Both the position numbers and the translations under genes were made by a program. From Streptomyces sp. CB00316 (GTDB lineage Bacteria; Actinomycetota; Actinomycetes; Streptomycetales; Streptomycetaceae): DNA of 64,000 bases. The stretch is from assembly GCF_001905595.1 (NCBI RefSeq), contig NZ_LIXI01000005.1, positions 62,001 through 126,000 on the forward strand. The letters run 5' to 3'. The number at the start of each line of letters is the position of its first letter. Positions within the stretch are counted from its first letter, which is position 1. A model generated the notes under the pieces. That model was not told the DNA's origin. It did no database searches and saw only the letters and a program-made list of their open reading frames with translations. Of the stretch, positions 20,720 through 28,276 are shown piece by piece.

Positions 20720-20935
20720 CTCGGATCATCTCTCCATGGCCAGCACATCGCCCGTCGCCCCCTCGCGTTCCGATGCTCCCCCCGCGCCGCCCCTGCCGCG
20801 GCGCGCCCCTCCGGTCCGGACGATACACCAGATTCGTCACTCAGGGCCATAGTTTCTCTACGCTCCGTGACGAAGCACGAGGTGGGCGGCACTGTGCGCA
20901 CGCGGATCACGCCTCGGCGTGACCGCCCCGGGCCA

Positions 20936-21898
20936 TCAGCCCGTGGTGCTGACGACGTTGATGAGCGGCTCCCCCGCGGCGAACCGGGTGAGCTGCGTGG
21001 CCAGCAGCCGCTTGGCGCGCGGTTCGAACGCCGAGGTGCTGCCGCCCACATGAGGCGTGATCAAGACATTCGGAGCATGCCAGAGAGGATGGCCGGCCGG
21101 CAGCGGTTCCGGGTCGGTGACGTCGAGTGCCGCCCGCAGCCGTCCTGATTCCAGCTCGGCCAGCAGGGCCTTGGTGTCCACGACTCCGCCCCGGGCGACG
21201 TTGACGAGGAGGGCCCCGTCCGGCATCGCGGCGAGGAAGTCGGCGTCCACGAGCCCTCGTGTGGAGGGGTTCAGCGGGGTGGAGAGCACGACGACGTCGG
21301 CCTCGGGCAGCAGGGCCGGGAGGTCGTCGAGCGTGTGTACGGGGCCGCGCTCGGTGGTCCGGGCGGAGCGCGCGACGCGCGCGACCCGCGCGCACTCGAA
21401 GGGCGCGAGCCGGTCCTCGATGGCCGCGCCGATGGAGCCGTACCCGACGATGAGGACGGACTTGTCGGCGAGCGCCGGGAAGAAGCCGGACCGCCACTCC
21501 TCGTTGACCTGGCCGTGGACGAACCCGGGGATGTCGCGCAGGGATGCCAGGATCAGGGCGAGGGTCAGCTCCGCCGTGGACGCCTCGTGCACCCCCTTGG
21601 CGTTGCAGAGGCGTACGCCGGCGTGCAGCAGGCCGAGCCCGGGCTCCACGTGGTCGATGCCCGCGGAGAGCGTCTGCACGACCTGGACGGCGCTCATGGC
21701 GCCCATCGGCCGGATGGCGACCTCTGAACCCTTCAGGTAGGGGACGACGTAGTACACGCAGTCCGCGGGGTCGCCGGGGTACTCCGGGCCCCCGTCCCAG
21801 AAGAGGTAGTCGAGGCCCTCGGGGAGGCCGTCGATCTCCTCGGCCGGAAAGGGCAGCCATACATCGGCACGCGTCGCGCCGGCGGTCGTCTCAGTCAT
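20936..21898 (-). CDS. D-isomer-specific 2-hydroxyacid dehydrogenase family protein
   Basis: The protein has 320 residues from ATG 21898. The NAD-binding Rossmann motif is GYGSIGAAI. The catalytic triad of the family is visible: Arg in VNVARGGVVDTKAL, Glu in VTDPEPLPAGHP and His in ITPHVGGST. The substrate is not predictable; related enzymes reduce hydroxypyruvate, glyoxylate or other 2-oxo acids. The gene stands alone, divergent from the aldo/keto reductase at 22027 across 128 bases and upstream of cdgC on the same strand. Confidence 0.9.
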   Translation of the reverse strand: MTETTAGATRADVWLPFPAEEIDGLPEGLDYLFWDGGPEYPGDPADCVYYVVPYLKGSEVAIRPMGAMSAVQVVQTLSAGIDHVEPGLGLLHAGVRLCNAKGVHEASTAELTLALILASLRDIPGFVHGQVNEEWRSGFFPALADKSVLIVGYGSIGAAIEDRLAPFECARVARVARSARTTERGPVHTLDDLPALLPEADVVVLSTPLNPSTRGLVDADFLAAMPDGALLVNVARGGVVDTKALLAELESGRLRAALDVTDPEPLPAGHPLWHAPNVLITPHVGGSTSAFEPRAKRLLATQLTRFAAGEPLINVVSTTG

Positions 21899-22026
21899 GG
21901 TCAGGAGGCTATGCGACGGGTGTGCGAGTGCTCCATGACGGCTGATCGAAGTCGCGACCGGGCCAGAGGTTACTTTGGGGTGCGGTACGGCCCCGTGACC
22001 GCGGGAACGAGGGAGGGTTCGGGGAG

Positions 22027-23019
22027 TTGGAGCGCAGGACTATCGGGGCGTCGGGGCGCGCCGTGGGCGCGGTCGGTCTGGGCTGTATGCCGATGAGCTG
22101 GGGTTACAGCGCGTCGCAGCAGCGAGGTGACCGTTCGGTGCGCACGGTGCACGCGGCACTCGACGCCGGTGTCCGGCTGCTCGACACCGCGGACATGTAC
22201 GGGCCGTTCACCAATGAGCTCCTGGTGGGGCGAGCACTGAAGGGGCGCCGCTCCGAGGCGTTCCTCTCCACCAAGTGCGGGCTCCTGGTGGGCGATCAGC
22301 ACATCGTCGCCAACGGCCGCCCCGGTTACGTACGACGGGCCTGCGACGCCTCGCTGCGAAGGCTCCAGACCGACGTGATCGACCTCTACCAGTTGCACCG
22401 GGCCGACCCGGAGGTGCCGGTGGAGGAGACGTGGGGCGCGATGGCGGAGCTGGTGACCGCGGGCAAGGTGCGTTCGCTGGGGCTGTGCGCGGTGGGGGCG
22501 CGCGCCCCGCGCCGGTCGGGCGCCGGGCCGCATGCGGGAACGATCCGGCAACTGGAGCGGATCCAGCAGGTCTTCCCGGTCAGCGCCGTCGAGGCGGAGC
22601 TGTCGGTGTGGTCACCGGAGGCGCTGGAGGAGCTGCTGCCCTGGTGTGCGGCGCGCGGGGTCGGGGTACTCGCCGCGATGCCGCTGGGCAGCGGCTATCT
22701 GACCGGGACGCTGAAGCCGGGCCAGGGGTTCGAGCCCGAGGACCTGCGGGCCCGGCACCCCCGGTTCACGGCCGAGATGATGGCGGCGAACCAGCCGGTG
22801 GTGGCCGGTCTGCGGCGGATCGCGGAGCGGCGCGGGGCGAGCGTGGCCCAGGTGGCGCTGGCGTGGGTGCTGCGGCAGGGGCCGCACGTGGTGGCGGTGC
22901 CGGGGGCGAAGCAGGAGCGGTGGGCGGTGGAGAACGCGCGGGCCGCGGAGGTGGAGCTGGACGAGGCCGACCTGGCGGAGATCGCCGGGCTGCCCCGGGC
23001 GCGCGGGTCGTGGGACTGA
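22027..23019 (+). CDS. Aldo/keto reductase
   Basis: The protein has 330 residues from TTG 22027, with GGGAGG 9 bases upstream and no closer in-frame ATG before residue 20. The TIM-barrel catalytic tetrad is present: Asp and Tyr in LLDTADMYG, Lys in STKCG, His in LYQLHR. The NADP-binding C-terminal loop is VVAVPGAKQERWAVENA. It resembles the AKR11/13 group of general oxidoreductases. The physiological substrate is unknown. The sugar dehydrogenase lipoprotein gene follows on the same strand after 130 bases. Confidence 0.9.
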   Translation: MERRTIGASGRAVGAVGLGCMPMSWGYSASQQRGDRSVRTVHAALDAGVRLLDTADMYGPFTNELLVGRALKGRRSEAFLSTKCGLLVGDQHIVANGRPGYVRRACDASLRRLQTDVIDLYQLHRADPEVPVEETWGAMAELVTAGKVRSLGLCAVGARAPRRSGAGPHAGTIRQLERIQQVFPVSAVEAELSVWSPEALEELLPWCAARGVGVLAAMPLGSGYLTGTLKPGQGFEPEDLRARHPRFTAEMMAANQPVVAGLRRIAERRGASVAQVALAWVLRQGPHVVAVPGAKQERWAVENARAAEVELDEADLAEIAGLPRARGSWD

Positions 23020-23149
23020 GGCCGCGCGCCCGGCGGGAGGTGGCGGGAGAATGGGCCGCACCGGGAACTTCGGGCGGGGCCGCGAGGTAAGAACAAGTAG
23101 CAGGCAGTACAGGCAGAGGATTCAGGCAGCCGTCGAAAGGATCGGTCCA

Positions 23150-24358
23150 GTGCGCGGTGCTGTGTTCGGATCAGTACAGTCCCCCGCGGTGCGCAGGGGG
23201 GTGGTGGCCGCGCTGGCGACGGCCTCGCTGGTCCTGTCCGCCGCGTGCTCCGCGGGCGGGAAGGAAGGCACGTCCGGTACGGGCGCCGCCTCGCCGACCG
23301 CCTCGCGGAGCTCCGGCTCCCCGTCGCCGGGCGCGTCGGCCGACCTGCCGCCCGCCAAGGGCTCGGCGAAGATCGTCTCCATACTGACCGAAGGGCTGAA
23401 GTCGCCCTGGGGGCTGACCGCGCTGCCGGGCGGTGACCTGCTGGTCGCCTCGCGCGACGAGGGGACGATCCACCGCGTCGACGGCGAGAGCGGGAAGCAG
23501 ACGCTGCTGGGCTCGGTGCCCGGGGTCTCCCCGGCGGGCGAGGGTGGTCTGCTGGGGCTCGCGGTCCCCTCGACGTTCGCCGCGGACGGGTGGGTGTACG
23601 CGTACTTCACCACCACCTCCGACAACCGCATCGTACGGATGAGTTACGACGAGAAGCGCCCGGCCGGGCAGCAGCTCGGCGCGCCGGACACCATCCTGCG
23701 CGGCATCCCCAAGGGGAACATCCACAACGGCGGCCGGATCGCGTTCGGTCCGGACAGGATGCTGTACGCGGGCACCGGCGAGACCGGGGACACCGGGCTC
23801 GCGCAGGACAAGGAGTCGCTGGCGGGCAAGATCCTGCGGATGACCCCGGACGGGGAGCCGGTGCACGGCAACCCGGAGGCGGACTCGGTGGTGTATTCGT
23901 ACGGCCACCGCAATGTCCAGGGGCTCGCCTGGGACGCGCAGAAGCGGCTGTGGGCGGCCGAGTTCGGCCAGAACACCTGGGACGAGCTCAATCTGATCGA
24001 GCCCGGCGGCAACTACGGGTGGCCCGAGGTGGAGGGGCGGGAGGGCGAGGACGGGTTCATCGACCCGGTCGCCCAGTGGAAGACCTCCGAGGCCTCGCCC
24101 AGCGGTATCGCGTACGCGGAGGGCTCGATCTGGATGGCGGGGCTGCGGGGCGAGCGGCTCTGGCGCATCCCGCTCTCCGGTGACGCGGACGCGGAACCAT
24201 TGGCCGACCCCCAGTCGTTCCTGGACGAGAAGCACGGCCGGCTGCGCACCGTGGTGAGCGCGGGCGGCGACCGGCTCTGGCTGGTCACCAGCAACACGGA
24301 CGGCCGGGGCGAGCCGAAGCCCGGGGACGACAGGATCCTGCTGGTCGAAGTGGGGTAG
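23150..24358 (+). CDS. PQQ-dependent sugar dehydrogenase-like lipoprotein
   Basis: The protein has 402 residues from GTG 23150, with GAAAGGAT 7 bases upstream. The N-terminus is a lipoprotein signal: basic start, hydrophobic core (VVAALATASLVLSAACS) with the lipobox Cys at about residue 35, then a Ser/Gly/Pro spacer. The rest is the six-bladed propeller of soluble aldose sugar dehydrogenases: LKSPWGLTALPGGDLLV, EGGLLGLAVP, NGGRIAFGPD, YGHRNVQGLAW. Blade motifs and ligand-type residues (Arg and Asn in GHRN, His in IHNGG) are kept. It should act outside the membrane on aldoses. PQQ dependence is a family property and is not demonstrated. Confidence 0.88.
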   Translation: MRGAVFGSVQSPAVRRGVVAALATASLVLSAACSAGGKEGTSGTGAASPTASRSSGSPSPGASADLPPAKGSAKIVSILTEGLKSPWGLTALPGGDLLVASRDEGTIHRVDGESGKQTLLGSVPGVSPAGEGGLLGLAVPSTFAADGWVYAYFTTTSDNRIVRMSYDEKRPAGQQLGAPDTILRGIPKGNIHNGGRIAFGPDRMLYAGTGETGDTGLAQDKESLAGKILRMTPDGEPVHGNPEADSVVYSYGHRNVQGLAWDAQKRLWAAEFGQNTWDELNLIEPGGNYGWPEVEGREGEDGFIDPVAQWKTSEASPSGIAYAEGSIWMAGLRGERLWRIPLSGDADAEPLADPQSFLDEKHGRLRTVVSAGGDRLWLVTSNTDGRGEPKPGDDRILLVEVG

Positions 24359-24408
24359 GCGGACACCCCTGGCACCACCCGCGCACCATGTTCGGAGGGA
24401 GCACGACC

Positions 24409-24735
24409 GTGTTCAATTTCTTCGAGGAGCTCTTCGCCCCGGGGCGCAAGCACGGCGCCGACGAGCAGAAGAGGCTGGAGCTGAGCCGGGTGGACGTCGC
24501 CGCCGGCGATCCGGGCCGCGGCCCGATAGACCTCACCTCCGGCAAGGTGACGGTCCGGGCGCCGGAGGCGGAGCCCGACGGTGGCGGCGAGCCGGCCCCG
24601 CGCCACGTGCGGGAGGCGCCGCTGGAGCAGGACGCCGTGCTCGCCCCGCGCACCCGCCTGGTCACGGAGCCGGTGGGCGGTCGGGAGGCACGGGGCGACG
24701 GGGACGACGGTCACGACGGGCCACCCGAGCGCTGA
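24409..24735 (+). CDS. DUF6191 domain-containing small protein
   Basis: The protein has 108 residues from GTG 24409, with GGAGGGA 8 bases upstream. The first 50 residues (FNFFEELFAPGRKHGADEQK, then DPGRGPIDLTSGKVTVR) match a small family I recall as DUF6191, of unknown function and frequent in Streptomyces. The C-terminal half is disordered and rich in Glu, Gly and Arg. Its 3' end overlaps the extended 3' end of the deletion-fused gene on the other strand by 25 bases, which fits the idea that that neighbour reads past its natural end. Confidence 0.78.
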   Translation: MFNFFEELFAPGRKHGADEQKRLELSRVDVAAGDPGRGPIDLTSGKVTVRAPEAEPDGGGEPAPRHVREAPLEQDAVLAPRTRLVTEPVGGREARGDGDDGHDGPPER

Positions 24736-25190
24736 TGAGCGAGGTTCACGGAGTCGGGTAGAGGCGCAGGCGGTGGGCCAGGGCCGCCGCCTCGCCGCGG
24801 GTGGACACGCCGAGCTTGGCCCGTGGTGTGCCAGGCGTCCCCGTAGACCTCGGAGATCTGCTGGGCCGCACTGGAGCCGCCGGCGGTCTGGATCTGGCCC
24901 ATCAGGGTCTCACGCTCGGCGGCGACCCGGCCGGACCAGGCGCCGGTGAGGGCGACGATGCCGAGGGCGGCGGAGACGACGGCCGTGGCGCCCGCGCCGA
25001 CGCCGTGGCAGGCCTCGGTGAAGGGGTCGGGCTCCAGGTCGTCGTCCTCGGCATCGTCGGTGTCCTCCGCCGGTGCGGCGGTCGCGGTGGTGTCCTCCGT
25101 CACGACGGCGTCGGTGGTGCTTTGCTCGGGGTCGTCGGCGGGCGTGGCCGTCTTGGAGAGGTCGGTCGTCCTGGAGGGGGTGGTGTTCAT
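24711..25190 (-). pseudogene. Truncated membrane protein gene, 3' end replaced by a deletion junction
   Basis: ATG 25190 opens a 159-codon frame. Residues 1-55 are Thr/Asp/Glu-rich. One clear membrane helix follows (TAVVSAALGIVALTGAW, about 68-84), and then VYGDAWHTT at about 115-123. At about 24821-24825 the sequence joins, in a different reading frame, the tail of a LuxR-type regulator, so the final ~36 residues are a nonsense Arg/Pro tail running into the neighbouring gene. The start codon overlaps the stop of the GNAT gene (ATGA), so translation was probably coupled. The parent protein likely had further membrane helices. Function unknown; the product may be non-functional. Confidence 0.65.
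24746..24824 (-). pseudogene. 3' remnant of a LuxR/NarL-type regulator
   Basis: Read on the minus strand in its own frame, this gives RAKLGVSTRGEAAALAHRLR followed by LYPTP and a stop. That is the recognition-helix end of a NarL/LuxR helix-turn-helix domain. About 26 codons survive. There is no start codon, and the frame differs from that of the gene fragment joined to it. It marks the far side of a deletion that removed most of a regulator gene and the 3' part of the preceding membrane protein gene. Confidence 0.75.
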
Positions 25191-25867
25191 GTGCCGCACG
25201 CTAGAGGTCCCGGATGAGAACCCTCTTGACGCCCGGGGGGAGACCCCTCGTGACGTCCCGGGTGAGAAGCCTTTTGACTCCGGTGCTCCCCGCCGGTGCG
25301 GGCCCGCCATTCCGGGGCCAGCACGGACCAGATCTCCGAGTCGTGGCGTACGCCCCGGTAGAGGTAGTTCTGCCGCAGCACCCCGTCGCGGGTCATGCCG
25401 AGCCGTTTGGCCACCGCGATGGAGCGGGTGTTGGCGGCGGAGGCGTCCCACTCGACGCGGTGCATGCCGCGCTCGTACACCGCCCAGTCGATCAGCCGCT
25501 CGGCGGCGCGGGTGATCAGGCCCCGGCCCTGGGCCGCGGGCTCCAGCCAGACGCCGATCTCGCAGTTGCCCGACTGCGCGTCGAAGATCCGGAACAGGAC
25601 CCCGCCGACGAGGGTGCCGTCCAGCCAGATGCCGTAGAGGCGTCCGGTGTCCGCCGCCTGCTTGTCCGCGTACCGCTGGAGCAGGGCGCGCGCCGAGTCC
25701 AGGTCGGTGGCGGCGGCGGCGAACGGGATCCACGGGTCGACCAGCTCGCGGGCCCGGTCCATGTGGGTGAGGAACTCCTCGGCCTGCCAGACCTCCAGCG
25801 GGCGCAGCTCCGCGCGGTGCTCTCCCCGGTCCTCTCCCGGGCCGTCACCCAGGGATATGGCGAACAT
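25187..25867 (-). CDS. GNAT-family N-acetyltransferase, RimJ/RimL type
   Basis: The protein has 226 residues from ATG 25867, with GGAGGAGCACG directly upstream. Residues 15-195 are a GNAT domain of the RimJ/RimL subgroup: VWLEPAAQGRGLITRAAERL is the acetyl-CoA loop and VEWDASAANTRSIAVAKRLG the C-terminal signature. It likely acetylates a protein N-terminus or a small amine. The substrate is unknown. An unusual 30-residue tail made of repeated H-P-G-R / E-G-S units follows. The start overlaps the MMPL stop by 23 bases and the stop overlaps the next start (ATGA), so the three genes form a translationally coupled operon. Confidence 0.88.
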   Translation of the reverse strand: MFAISLGDGPGEDRGEHRAELRPLEVWQAEEFLTHMDRARELVDPWIPFAAAATDLDSARALLQRYADKQAADTGRLYGIWLDGTLVGGVLFRIFDAQSGNCEIGVWLEPAAQGRGLITRAAERLIDWAVYERGMHRVEWDASAANTRSIAVAKRLGMTRDGVLRQNYLYRGVRHDSEIWSVLAPEWRARTGGEHRSQKASHPGRHEGSPPGRQEGSHPGPLACGT

Positions 25868-28085
25868 CGTGCTCCTCCTCTGCCGACGCGACGCCCTCCT
25901 CCGTGACGCGCGCCCCCGGGATCTTCGCATGACCCACCGCACAGTCGGGCGGTTCGATGCTGATCCGGGGCAGTCGGCGGTCCAGCCAGCCCGGCAGCCA
26001 CCAGTTGGCGCCGCCGAGCATGTGCATCAGGGCGGGCACCAGGAGGGTGCGCAGGACGAAGGCGTCCAGGGCGACGGCGGTGGCGAGCGCGATGCCGAAC
26101 ATGGCGATCACCCGGTCGCCGCTGAGCACGAAGGCGAGGAAGACGGAGATCATGATCACGGCGGCGGAGTTGATCACCCGGCTGGTCTCGGCGAGGCCGA
26201 CCCGGACGGAGCGCCGGTTGTCGCCGGTCTCCAGCCACTCCTCGTACATCCGGCCGACCAGGAAGACCTGGTAGTCCATGGAGAGGCCGAAGAGGACCGA
26301 GACCATGATCACGGGGAGGAAGGGTTCGATGGGCCCGGCGCTGCCGAGGCCCAGCAGCTCACTCCCCCAGCCCCACTGGAAGACGGCGACGACGACGCCG
26401 AAGGAGGAGGCGACGGCGGCCACGTTCATGACCGCGGCCTTGACCGGGATACCGATGGAGCGGAAGGCGAGCAGGAGGAGCAGGCAGCCGAGGCCGATGA
26501 CGACCCCGACGAAGAGGGGCAGCTTGCCGACGATGATCTCGGCGAAGTCGTCGTAGCTCGCCGTCACCCCGCCGACGTACGTCTCCAGCGAGCTCGTGTC
26601 CTTCACCGGCGGCAGCACGTCCTCCCGGATGCGGTCGACCAGCTCGCTGGTCTCCTGCGACTGGGGCGCCGAGGTGGGGACGACGGTGAGGAAGGCGGTG
26701 TCGCCGCTGCTGTTGTACGTGACCGGGCTGACAGAGGCGACGCCTTCGGTGGTACGCAGCTGCTCGGGCAGTGAGTCCAGGGCGAGCCGGTCGTCGGCCC
26801 CGTCGAGCTGGGCGGCGATGGTGAGGGGACCGTTGACGCCGGGGCCGAAGCCGTCGGCGATCAGGTCGTACGCCTGCCGGGTGGTGGCGGTGGCCGGGTT
26901 GTTGCCCTGGTCGGAGGTGCCGAGGTGGAGGTCGAGCGCGGGCAGGGCGAGGACGACCATGACGACGGCCGCGATTCCGCCGAGCAGCTTGGGGTGGCGC
27001 TCCACGAAGGCGGACCAGCGGGCGGCGAAGCCGGTGGGCAGCTCGGGGCGGGGGCCGTGTTCGGCGAGCTGCCGGCGTTCGCGGCGGCTGAGCGCCCGCA
27101 TCCCGATGCGGGAGAGCAGGGCGGGCAGCAGGGTGACGGACGCGGCCACCGTGAGGACGACGGTGAGCGAGGCGGCGATGGCGACGCCGTTGAGGAAGCT
27201 GAGCCGCAGGATCAGCATGCCGAGCAGGGCGATACAGACGGTGGCCCCGGCGAAGACGACCGCGCGTCCGGTGGTGGTGACGGCGTTCTGGGCCGCCTCG
27301 TCGACCGACATCCCGCGCCGGAGTCCTCTGCGGTGCCGGGTGACGATGAACAGCGCGTAGTCGATGCCGACGCCGAGCCCGATGAGCATGCCGAGCATCG
27401 GGGCGAAGTCCGCCACGGTCATCACATGGCCGAGCAGGACTATGCCCGCGTAGGCGGTGCCGACGGAGACCAGGGCGGTGGCGATGGGCAGCAGGCTGGC
27501 GGCGAGCGAGCCGAAGGCGAGGAAGAGGACCACGGCCGCGACGACCACGCCGATCGCCTCGGCGATATGGGCGGAGGGCGCCTCGGTGAGGGCGACGGCG
27601 GTACCGCCCAGTTCGACCTGGAGCCCGTCGGCCTCGGCGGCCTTCGCGGTGTCGACGACAGCCTGGGCCTGGGAGACCGGGATCTCGTCGGCGGGGCGGT
27701 CGAAGGTGACCGTGGCGTAGGCGGTGCGGCCGTCCTCGCTGATCTGGCCGGTGCCCTCGGCGCCGTACGGGCCGGTGACCGCGCCGACGCCGGGCAGGGC
27801 GTCGATCGCGTTGAGGGTGCGGGTCATCGTCTGTTCGACGTCGGCGGCCCGGACCGTGGAGCCGGTGGTGTGCCAGGCGACGGTGTCGGTGTCGCCGCCG
27901 AGGTCGGTGAAGCCGCGCGAGAGGAGCTCGGTCGCCCGGCCGGACTCCGTACCGGGCACCTCGTAGTCGTTGGAGTACGCGGAACCCGCGAACCCCGCCG
28001 CGGCGGCGGTGCCGCCGAGGGCGGCGAGCCAGATGAGGACGGCGAGCAGACGGTGCTTGATGCACCAGCGGGCGATGGCGGCCAA
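25845..28085 (-). CDS. MMPL-family (RND superfamily) transporter
   Basis: The protein has 746 residues from TTG 28085, with GGGAG 8 bases upstream. It shows the duplicated RND layout. Each half has one N-terminal helix, an outer loop domain (about 35-165 and 375-515) and a block of five helices. Family motifs are visible: MLGMLIGLGVGIDYALFIVTR in the first half and VSVLFGLSMDYQVFLVGRMYE in the second, each with the membrane Asp-Tyr pair used for proton coupling. MMPL proteins export lipids or hydrophobic compounds, or confer drug tolerance. The substrate is not evident. It leads an operon with the GNAT gene and the truncated membrane protein gene. Confidence 0.92.
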   Translation of the reverse strand: MAAIARWCIKHRLLAVLIWLAALGGTAAAAGFAGSAYSNDYEVPGTESGRATELLSRGFTDLGGDTDTVAWHTTGSTVRAADVEQTMTRTLNAIDALPGVGAVTGPYGAEGTGQISEDGRTAYATVTFDRPADEIPVSQAQAVVDTAKAAEADGLQVELGGTAVALTEAPSAHIAEAIGVVVAAVVLFLAFGSLAASLLPIATALVSVGTAYAGIVLLGHVMTVADFAPMLGMLIGLGVGIDYALFIVTRHRRGLRRGMSVDEAAQNAVTTTGRAVVFAGATVCIALLGMLILRLSFLNGVAIAASLTVVLTVAASVTLLPALLSRIGMRALSRRERRQLAEHGPRPELPTGFAARWSAFVERHPKLLGGIAAVVMVVLALPALDLHLGTSDQGNNPATATTRQAYDLIADGFGPGVNGPLTIAAQLDGADDRLALDSLPEQLRTTEGVASVSPVTYNSSGDTAFLTVVPTSAPQSQETSELVDRIREDVLPPVKDTSSLETYVGGVTASYDDFAEIIVGKLPLFVGVVIGLGCLLLLLAFRSIGIPVKAAVMNVAAVASSFGVVVAVFQWGWGSELLGLGSAGPIEPFLPVIMVSVLFGLSMDYQVFLVGRMYEEWLETGDNRRSVRVGLAETSRVINSAAVIMISVFLAFVLSGDRVIAMFGIALATAVALDAFVLRTLLVPALMHMLGGANWWLPGWLDRRLPRISIEPPDCAVGHAKIPGARVTEEGVASAEEEHDVRHIPG

Positions 28086-28276
28086 CGGACGGGCTCCCTG
28101 CGGGTTCGTGGACCTTTACTCGCAGATGGATGGATCTGCCGTAAACGTCACATGACCTGAGACCGTCACTCTCTCAGCAGAAAATGATCCTTTGTCCGTT
28201 TCGTGGCCATGGTCACAGGGGTTGATCTACTCCCTACATGGGACAGACCGCCCCCTGACCATGGCTGGCGGATGCC

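Noticed and set aside
24746..24824. Reading the LuxR tail and the membrane protein as one genuine fusion regulator
   Set aside because: The two parts are in different reading frames, so no fused DNA-binding protein can be made.
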